Shown here: positions 1 through 5,759 of the stretch, piece after piece | How positions within the stretch are numbered: position 1 is the stretch's first letter | How the letters are laid out: each line of letters begins with the position of its first letter | Assembly (NCBI GenBank): GCA_040905925.1 | Contig: JBBDQO010000053.1 | Coordinates: 1 to 6,939, forward strand | Reading direction: 5' to 3' | Length of the DNA: 6,939 bases | Source: JALYNX01 sp040905925 | GTDB lineage: Bacteria > Actinomycetota > Acidimicrobiia > Spongiisociales > ZC4RG35 | Translations under genes and position numbers: made by a program | The notes under the pieces: model-generated | Told to the model about the DNA's origin: nothing | What the model saw: the letters and a program-made list of their open reading frames with translations, nothing else | Databases searched by the model: none

Positions 1-797
1 GCCTCGGCCGCCTGACCCTCGGCACAGTCCGACAGGATCGGGCAATAGCGGCACCAGGGCCCACCGGTCCGCACCGGCTCCACTCCCGAGGTCCAGGCCC
101 GACGCATCTCGTTGACCAGTTCCCCAACTTCGGCTGCAATCCGGTTGATGTCGCCCGACGACGGGACGGTGCGGTATCGCTCACCGGTCCGCACCGACAC
201 CGCCTCGACGTAGGCGGGCACCTCGCCCTTCTCCAGGGCCCAGAGCAGAGCGTAGAACAGAAGCTGATCCTCGGGCTCGCCGAGGTCACCCGTCTTCCAG
301 TCAACGAGACGATGCCCGCCCAGATCCTCCCGATATACGGCATCCACGGATCCGATCAGTTCCACGCCTTCAACCGGCTCGCTGGTGACCGACACCTCCG
401 AGCCCTCGAAACCTTCGGTGGGAAGCCGGGTAAAACGCTCGTATAGGCCGCGCACCTCGTCGATCATCGAGGCGAGGATCGATGGCTTCAGCTCGAGACC
501 GGCCAGCTTGTTGTTCAGCGCCGATCCCCCGATCTCCTCCCGGCACGCCTGGGCAAACTCATCGGCGGCTATCGGGCCCCCGGTCAGGTGGCGGCTGAAG
601 ATCCGGTGGGCGAGACTCCCCAGGAAGGCGGGGCGAGAGTCGGGGCCATAGATCCCCTGCAGACGTGCGTTTGCCTGCCCGGGGCATTTCTTGTAGGTGA
701 CGAAGACGGTCGCCGAGACTCGAATACGATCACCATCGATCACTGCTGGGAAGGCGACTGGCACTGACACCGAGGCTAGACGCAGCTCGAGGGACAA
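1..797 (-). CDS. RecB/Cas4-type PD-(D/E)XK nuclease with Fe-S cysteine motif, C-terminus cut by window edge
   Basis: The minus-strand frame is open from an in-frame TAG at 806-804 to the window edge, giving about 265 residues counted from a TTG at 797. Visible motifs match a single-domain RecB-family nuclease (PDDEXK_1). They are a Ser-rich N-terminal strand ending in TYKKCP (C38), a GSLAH motif (H64), GSVD (D152), VDWKTG (D166, K168) and EDQLLFYA (Q178, Y182). D152, D166 and K168 are the expected metal-binding and catalytic residues. C38 plus the C-terminal WCRYCPILSDC (C249, C252, C258; spacing C-x2-C-x5-C) is the four-cysteine pattern that holds a 4Fe-4S cluster in Cas4 and AddB. The family cuts or resects DNA; the specific role here is unknown. 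No helicase domain and no cas gene is visible. The start is uncertain: no ATG precedes the conserved region, and GTG at 770, 764 or 743 are alternatives, none with a good ribosome binding site. Only a few C-terminal residues should be missing. Confidence 0.85.
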   Translation of the reverse strand, partial: MSLELRLASVSVPVAFPAVIDGDRIRVSATVFVTYKKCPGQANARLQGIYGPDSRPAFLGSLAHRIFSRHLTGGPIAADEFAQACREEIGGSALNNKLAGLELKPSILASMIDEVRGLYERFTRLPTEGFEGSEVSVTSEPVEGVELIGSVDAVYREDLGGHRLVDWKTGDLGEPEDQLLFYALLWALEKGEVPAYVEAVSVRTGERYRTVPSSGDINRIAAEVGELVNEMRRAWTSGVEPVRTGGPWCRYCPILSDCAEGQAAE

Positions 798-869
798 CTG
801 CGACTAGCCGGCCGCCCACGGTTACCATCCGCCGGCCCATCCACGAGGCCATTTGGGTCGGCCTTCTGA

Positions 870-2789
870 ATGAACAGACACGTCTCCTCACGGACAACTA
901 CATGGGTCGCCCTCGCCCTGGGTTTAGGGGCGATCTTCGCACTGCTCCCATCTCTCTACGGGCTCACTCGGGTTCTGTCGAGAGGTGAGGTGATGGGTCG
1001 CGTCGAGGTTGCCTCCACTCCGATCGGCGGCCTCGCCACAGACCAGGCCTTGTCCGCCCTGGTCGCTGTGGAGGACGTCTATCTGACGCGTCCCGCGATC
1101 TTCACCCTTGACGGCAAAGTGGTGAGCGTTCTCCCCCGAGAAGCAGGCCTCGACATAGACGAGATGACAATCGTCCAAGATGCGATGGCAGTGGGGCGAC
1201 AGGGCAATGTGGTCTCCCAGTTCGCCTGGTGGCTCGGGCATCTCTTCTCCACCGTCGAGGTGCCGGTGTCGGGCTCGGTGGAAGACGAGGCGGTCGAAGC
1301 CATCTTTGATGTGTGGGATACGGATGTGATCGCAAGCCCGGCGAATCAGGGCGGAGTCGATCTCGTCGAAGAGGAGTTGGTCCCCGTCTACCCCGCGGTC
1401 GGTAAAGGCGTGGACAGGCCTGCCGCGGCCGCCATCGTCGAGTCGTCGATGGTGGCCCGTGAAGCTCAGAACCTGACCATCCCGGTTGGCACCATCGTGC
1501 CGGAGCTCACCGAGACGGATGTCGACGCGGCGTTGGCTGAAGCCGAGCAGCTGCTGTCGGAGTCGATCGTGTTGGTGCACGACGGGACAGAGGTCGTGTT
1601 CACGGCATCTCAGCTGCGCGAGGCGTTTCGTTCGGAGACCGTCGTCGAGGGCACACCGCAAATCAACAACTTCTTCGATCCGGAGATTGTCGACAGCCTC
1701 CTGGAACCGGTTCGGGCGGAGCTCGAGGACGAGCCTGTGAACGCCGAGTTCGAGATCTCAGGTGATGCGATCAGCATCGTGCCCGGGGCGAAGGGGACGG
1801 AGATCGACGCGACAGAGACTGCCCGTCGTCTCACGGACGCCGGGTTGAGCAGCCAGCGAACCGGCCAGCTGCCGCTGGTTGAGGGCGCCGATCCAGAAGT
1901 CACGACCGAGTACCTGGAAGGCCTCCACATCGAGCACCTGGTCTCGCAGTTCACCACCTACCACGACTGTTGCCAACCACGGGTGACCAACATCCACACC
2001 ATGGCCGACACGATCGACGGGATCATCTTGCTCCCGGGACAGACGTTCAGCCTCAACGACACGGTCGGTGAGAGAACACTCGAGGGTGGATATCTCCCGG
2101 CGCCGGGGATCCTCGGTGGGGTGCTGGAGGAGTCCATCGGCGGCGGTGTGAGCCAATTCACCACGACCCTCTACAACGCGGTCTTCTGGGGGGGATACGA
2201 GGACGTCGAGCACAGGCCGCACTCCTACTACTTCTCCAGGTATCCAGAGGGCATCGAAGCCACCCTCAGCTGGAGAAACCCTGATCTCCGGTTCCGCAAC
2301 AATCGTGAGGGAGCGCTGCTGATCGACACCAGGTACACCGACACTTCGATCACAGCCCGCATCTTCGGGAGCAATGACGGCAGGGCGATGAAGGGTGAGC
2401 AGAACGGAGGGAACATCACGATCTGGACTGACCCGGAGGGAGGGCCGAATGCCCTCCACGTCAGAGGTGAAGTATCAGATCGCTACTCCCTCACCGACCC
2501 TCCCCCACCCCGATACGTCGCCAATCCCGAGCTCGACGTGGACGAAGAGAAGCAGACCCAGACCGAAGGAGGCGGGTGGAGTGTGACCGTCACCCGGGAG
2601 ATCCGGCGTGGTGACGAGTTGATCGACTCCCAGGAGTGGGTGGTTCGATACGCCGCGAGGTTCGCCGTTTACGAGGTCCACCCCTGCAAGCTCCCGGAAT
2701 CCGCGGTCACCTGTCCTCCCTCCACCTCGACCACAACGACCATCGTGCCGACGAGCACGACTTATCCCCCTGCTCCACCGTCGACCTGA
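870..2789 (+). CDS. VanW-domain membrane-anchored cell-envelope protein
   Basis: This 639-residue protein opens with a short basic stretch and one hydrophobic segment (about residues 11-36), read as an uncleaved signal anchor, so the bulk should be extracytoplasmic. Residues about 45-165 and 210-335 look like two divergent copies of the peptidoglycan-binding-like domain often found before VanW (PG_binding_4 type). The VanW domain spans about 358-500. It begins at SQFTTYHDCCQPRVTNI and contains LLPGQTFSLNDTVG, an IGGGVSQF signature (about 423-430) and HRPHSYYFSRYP. Residues about 565-605 form a G5-like beta segment. The protein ends in two cysteines (C606, C615) and a Ser/Thr/Pro tail. VanW takes its name from vancomycin-resistance clusters, but its biochemical function is not established; a peptidoglycan-associated role is inferred. 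ATG 870 is the first possible start, since an in-frame TGA lies directly before it (867-869). No strong ribosome binding site is visible. It is convergent with pyk and divergent from the nuclease gene. Confidence 0.92.
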   Translation: MNRHVSSRTTTWVALALGLGAIFALLPSLYGLTRVLSRGEVMGRVEVASTPIGGLATDQALSALVAVEDVYLTRPAIFTLDGKVVSVLPREAGLDIDEMTIVQDAMAVGRQGNVVSQFAWWLGHLFSTVEVPVSGSVEDEAVEAIFDVWDTDVIASPANQGGVDLVEEELVPVYPAVGKGVDRPAAAAIVESSMVAREAQNLTIPVGTIVPELTETDVDAALAEAEQLLSESIVLVHDGTEVVFTASQLREAFRSETVVEGTPQINNFFDPEIVDSLLEPVRAELEDEPVNAEFEISGDAISIVPGAKGTEIDATETARRLTDAGLSSQRTGQLPLVEGADPEVTTEYLEGLHIEHLVSQFTTYHDCCQPRVTNIHTMADTIDGIILLPGQTFSLNDTVGERTLEGGYLPAPGILGGVLEESIGGGVSQFTTTLYNAVFWGGYEDVEHRPHSYYFSRYPEGIEATLSWRNPDLRFRNNREGALLIDTRYTDTSITARIFGSNDGRAMKGEQNGGNITIWTDPEGGPNALHVRGEVSDRYSLTDPPPPRYVANPELDVDEEKQTQTEGGGWSVTVTREIRRGDELIDSQEWVVRYAARFAVYEVHPCKLPESAVTCPPSTSTTTTIVPTSTTYPPAPPST

Positions 2790-2808
2790 TCAGGACGAGG
2801 GCGGCTTG

Positions 2809-2844
2809 CTCCTGCCCGTCGGTCTCGGGATAATCCCGCAGGAG
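2809..2844. terminator. Hairpin between convergent genes, candidate terminator
   Basis: CTCCTGC at 2809-2815 pairs perfectly with GCAGGAG at 2838-2844. A competing inner hairpin forms from CGGGA (2826-2830) and TCCCG (2834-2838) around a TAA loop. It lies 20 bases after the VanW stop codon and just beyond the pyk stop on the other strand, where a shared terminator is expected. There is no T-run on either strand, so it is not a classical intrinsic terminator, although GC-rich actinobacteria often lack one. The pairing is seen; the function is inferred. Confidence 0.4.
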
Positions 2845-2845
2845 T

Positions 2846-2865
2846 CGACGCCTTCGGGCTAGTCG
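2846..2865. terminator. UUCG-loop hairpin over the pyk stop codon
   Basis: CGAC (2846-2849) pairs with GTCG (2862-2865), and GCC (2850-2852) pairs with GGC (2857-2859) around a TTCG loop. Two unpaired bases (2860-2861) lie on one side. The pyk stop codon (2861-2859 on the minus strand) sits within the structure. A stable C(UUCG)G loop forms on the plus-strand transcript. Together with the neighbouring hairpin it may stop transcription or protect the 3' end of the VanW message. No T-tract follows. Confidence 0.3.
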
Positions 2866-4271
2866 CCGATCACCTGGACTTTGAGCAGGTTGGTCGACGC
2901 CTGGATGTTGGGGGGGACCCCGGCGACCATGACCACCGTGTCTCCGACGTTCGCCAACCCTTCCTGCACCAGGATCGCGGATCCTGCCGCCATCTCGTCG
3001 TCGCTGTGATCGCGCCGCTCGAACTCGTGCGGGGAGACACCCCAGAACAGCGCCATCCGGCGCAATGTGCCCTCATTGGGGCTGAAGGCGACGATCCGAC
3101 CCTCGGGCCGGTACTTCGAGATGAGGCGCGCCGTATTGCCCGACTCGGTGAAGGCAACGATGGCGGTGGCCCCCAGATTGACGGCTACCCCGGTGGCCGC
3201 CTGGGCGACCGCGGAGGCAACCGTGTTCCCGTCGCCCACGAATGGGACCGGATGCTCACCCCTGTTCGACAGGGTGTCCTCCTCCACGACACGACAGATC
3301 TCGGCCATGGCAGCCACCGTCTGCGCTGGATAATCGCCAACAGCGGTCTCCCCGGAGAGCATGACCGCATCCGTCCCCGCGATCACCGCGGTGGCGACAT
3401 CAGTGACTTCGGCCCGGGTCGGCCGGGGATTCTTGGTCATGGACTCCAACATCTCGGTGGCGGTTATCGAAATCCGGCCGGCGGCGTTGGTTCGTCTCAG
3501 GATGTCGGCCTGGATCAACGGAATCCTCTCCAGCGGAAGCTGGACTCCGAGATCGCCTCTGGCCACCATCACCCCGAACGACGGCTCGAGAATGTCGTCG
3601 AGGTTCTCATAGGCCTGAGCCAGCTCGATCTTGGCGATCACAGGCACGTCTCCAGAGAGCTCGCCGACCCGCCTCACGTCATCGCCGGTTCTGACAAAAG
3701 ATGCAGCCACGTAGTCGACCCCGAGCTCGCGGCCAAAAGCAATGTCGATCTCGTCCTTGGGGGTGACGCTCTTCGTCGACAGGAGACTGTCGGGGAATGC
3801 GACCCCCTTGTGGTCCGACAGATCACCACCCACCTGCACCTCTGCCACCAGCCCATCGTCGGAGAGCCCGATCACGTCGAGCTGGATCAGCCCATCGGCG
3901 AGAAGGACCCGGTGACCGGGCAGCACATCGTTGAGAAGCTGGTCATAGCCGACGGGAATCACGTCGCGCAGGCCAACCCCGCTATGCGATACAAGGCGGA
4001 CCTGATCACCCTTCTTGAGACGGATGGCGCCGGCAGGGAATTCGCCAACCCGCAGTTTCGGGCCTTGGACATCTTGCAGAATGGCTACTTCCCTCCCGGT
4101 CTCCCGGACCGCCTCCCTCACCCAACCGGCCAGGGCCCGGTGAAAATCATGGTCGCCGTGGGAGAAGTTGAGACGGGCCACGTCCATCCCGGCCTCGACG
4201 AGGCCACGGACGCCCGCCTCGTCGGCTACCGCCGGGCCCAGGGTGGCGATGATCTTGGTGTGGCGCAGCAT
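2859..4271 (-). CDS. pyk: Pyruvate kinase (EC 2.7.1.40)
   Basis: Complete at 470 residues, the usual bacterial size. It makes ATP and pyruvate from phosphoenolpyruvate and ADP in the last step of glycolysis, in the cytoplasm. Domain A holds TKIIATLGPA (5-14), MDVARLNFSHG (R33, N35, S37), VIAKIE (catalytic K214, metal ligand E216), VMVARGDLGV (D240), TATEMLESM (T272) and the PTRAEVTDVATAVIAGTDAVMLSGE block (from 284). The mobile B domain covers about 70-164 and the C-terminal regulatory domain about 345-470. No extra C-terminal PEP-utiliser-like domain is present. The nucleotide/cation loop reads QDVQGPKLRVG (66-76): Lys72 replaces the Glu of the potassium-dependent enzymes, and Val68, Gln69 and Val75 fit the potassium-independent class. 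ATG 4271 is the first start after an in-frame TAG (4286-4284). No clear ribosome binding site precedes it. The gene lies 39 bases after gatB on the same strand. Confidence 0.97.
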   Translation of the reverse strand: MLRHTKIIATLGPAVADEAGVRGLVEAGMDVARLNFSHGDHDFHRALAGWVREAVRETGREVAILQDVQGPKLRVGEFPAGAIRLKKGDQVRLVSHSGVGLRDVIPVGYDQLLNDVLPGHRVLLADGLIQLDVIGLSDDGLVAEVQVGGDLSDHKGVAFPDSLLSTKSVTPKDEIDIAFGRELGVDYVAASFVRTGDDVRRVGELSGDVPVIAKIELAQAYENLDDILEPSFGVMVARGDLGVQLPLERIPLIQADILRRTNAAGRISITATEMLESMTKNPRPTRAEVTDVATAVIAGTDAVMLSGETAVGDYPAQTVAAMAEICRVVEEDTLSNRGEHPVPFVGDGNTVASAVAQAATGVAVNLGATAIVAFTESGNTARLISKYRPEGRIVAFSPNEGTLRRMALFWGVSPHEFERRDHSDDEMAAGSAILVQEGLANVGDTVVMVAGVPPNIQASTNLLKVQVIGD

Positions 4272-4310
4272 TTCGCACGGAAGCTAACCGATGCGCGGTC
4301 GCTCGACCGG
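4272..4310 (-). other. Short gatB-pyk spacer without a clear terminator
   Basis: These 39 bases separate the gatB stop codon from the pyk ATG. They contain one small hairpin, CGGTC (4296-4300) with GACCG (4305-4309) around a four-base loop, and no T-run after it on the minus strand. I see no consensus ribosome binding site for pyk and no convincing promoter. Read-through from gatB into pyk is therefore plausible, but it is inferred only from spacing and orientation. Confidence 0.4.
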
Positions 4311-5759
4311 TCAGGCCAGGAGCTGCTCTCGCAGGAGCTCGTCGACCACCCGCGGATCGGCCTTCCCTTGGGTCGCTCTCATCACCTGCCCGACCAGGAA
4401 GCCAACGACCTTCTCATCTCCCCCGCGATATCCCTCGACCGCCTTGGGGTTGGACTCCAACATCTTGGCGACAAGGTCACCAAGTGACGCCCTGTCACTG
4501 ATCTGGATCAGGTCCCGGGACGCGGCAACCCTGGCCGGGGAGCCTTCCCCGCTGAGGACACCGTCAAGCACCTCCTTGGCCGCAGACGACGAGATCTTGC
4601 CTTCGCCGACCATCCCGACCAGCTCCGCCAGGGCGGCCCCGTCGAGCTGAAGCTCCGATGGTTCCACCTCGTGGCGACGCGACCATCCGATCACCTCGCC
4701 GGTTACCCAATTCGCTGCAGCCTTCGGCTCGGCCCCCTCGGCCACCGCTACCTCGTAGACATGCCGCAAGGCGGGGTCGACCGCGGTGAGGACGCCTGCC
4801 AGGGCCTCGCCAAGCCCATCACCTCGATAACGCTCGCGTCGTTGGGCCGGCAACTCGGGCAAGCCCTCCCGTATCCGTTGCACCCACTGGCGGTCCAGGA
4901 CCATGGGCACCAGGTCGGGCTCCACGAAGTAGCGATAGTCCGATGAGCCCTCCTTCGTCCTCATCGAATGAGTGACGCCGGCTTCCTCGTCCCAGTGCCG
5001 GGTCTCTTGGACCACCGTCCCACCCGAGTCGGCCAGCTCGATCTGACGAGCAATCTCGTGCTCCACCGCTCGTTCCAGGGAGCGAAACGAGTTCATGTTC
5101 TTCACCTCGACCTTGGTGCCCAGTTCCGAGCTGCCTTGCTCGCGGATCGACACGTTGGCGTCGAACCGCATCGAACCCTCCTCGAGTCGGGCATCGGAGA
5201 CACCGAGCTCGACGATCAGCGAGCGAAGCTCCTGGGCGTAGGCCCTGGACTCCTCAGCGCCTCGGATCTCAGGACGGGAGACGATCTCGACCAACGGCAC
5301 GCCGGAGCGGTTGAAGTCGAGCAACGTCGACTCGGCGGCGTGGATCCGTCCCCCGGCGCCGACGTGTGTCGATTTGCCGGTGTCTTCCTCCATGTGGGCA
5401 CGTTCGATCCCCACCCGGTGGGTGACCCCTTCGACCTCGATATCGAGATAGCCGCCGGTGCAGACTGGGTTGTCGAATTGAGAGATCTGATAGTTCTTGG
5501 GGAGGTCGGCGTAGAAGTAGTTCTTTCTGTGGAAGACCGACCGCTCGGACACCTCGCAGTTCAGGGCGAGGCCGATCGCCATGATCGACTCGATGGCGGC
5601 CTTGTTGGGCACCGGGAGAGCGCCGGGAAGCCCGAGACAGGTGGGGCATACGTCGGTGTTGGGCTCGGCGCCGAACCCCACCGCACATCCGCAGAACATC
5701 TTGGAGTCGGTGAGAAGCTCGACGTGGGCCTCGATCCCGATCACGGGCTCCCAACTCAC
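4311..5759 (-). CDS. gatB: Asp-tRNA(Asn)/Glu-tRNA(Gln) amidotransferase subunit B
   Basis: Complete at 482 residues, normal for GatB, the tRNA-binding and kinase subunit of GatCAB. GatB phosphorylates the side chain of mischarged Glu-tRNA(Gln) or Asp-tRNA(Asn) and then amidates it with ammonia channelled from GatA. The N-terminal catalytic domain (about 3-290) starts EPVIGIEAHVEL. It has a C-x-C...C-x2-C set (C23, C25, C38, C41), probably a zinc site, followed by HRKNYFYADLPKNYQISQ, HMEEDTGKSTH, PLVEIVSRPEI, MRFDANVSI and GTKVEVKNMNSFRS. The tail domain (about 325-482, GatB/YqeY type) ends FLVGQVMRATQGKADPRVVDELL. The start is GTG 5759-5757, where conserved family similarity begins. It overlaps the gatA TGA by four bases and has AGGAGG seven bases upstream. 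The frame stays open further upstream, but that reading crosses gatA and has no family similarity. One oddity is DYRYFVEPDL, where Val279 replaces the usual proline. Confidence 0.97.
   Translation of the reverse strand: MSWEPVIGIEAHVELLTDSKMFCGCAVGFGAEPNTDVCPTCLGLPGALPVPNKAAIESIMAIGLALNCEVSERSVFHRKNYFYADLPKNYQISQFDNPVCTGGYLDIEVEGVTHRVGIERAHMEEDTGKSTHVGAGGRIHAAESTLLDFNRSGVPLVEIVSRPEIRGAEESRAYAQELRSLIVELGVSDARLEEGSMRFDANVSIREQGSSELGTKVEVKNMNSFRSLERAVEHEIARQIELADSGGTVVQETRHWDEEAGVTHSMRTKEGSSDYRYFVEPDLVPMVLDRQWVQRIREGLPELPAQRRERYRGDGLGEALAGVLTAVDPALRHVYEVAVAEGAEPKAAANWVTGEVIGWSRRHEVEPSELQLDGAALAELVGMVGEGKISSSAAKEVLDGVLSGEGSPARVAASRDLIQISDRASLGDLVAKMLESNPKAVEGYRGGDEKVVGFLVGQVMRATQGKADPRVVDELLREQLLA

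Noticed and set aside
62..196. A 15-base direct repeat, CACCGGTCCGCACCG, at 62-76 and 182-196.
   Set aside because: Both copies are in the same frame of the nuclease gene and encode VRTG. They are 120 bases apart, only two copies exist, and the repeat is best explained by similar residues and codon bias.
385..651. An 88-codon plus-strand open frame at the left side.
   Set aside because: It is opposite the nuclease gene, whose catalytic motifs are intact on the minus strand. Its Ser/Arg-rich translation has no recognisable content.
823..828. TACCAT as a possible -10 element for the VanW gene.
   Set aside because: It fits only the minimal TANNNT pattern and no matching -35 is found at a suitable distance. 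That is too weak to list as a promoter.
924..1661. A 245-codon minus-strand open frame inside the VanW gene.
   Set aside because: The VanW frame on the plus strand has clear domains and a signal anchor. This one is His/Arg/Asp-rich without motifs.
3006..4487. A 493-codon plus-strand open frame opposite pyk and the end of gatB.
   Set aside because: It lies antisense to a complete pyruvate kinase with every catalytic motif. The translation has no recognisable domain and is rich in Gly, Arg, His and Asp, as expected from a shadow of a GC-rich gene.
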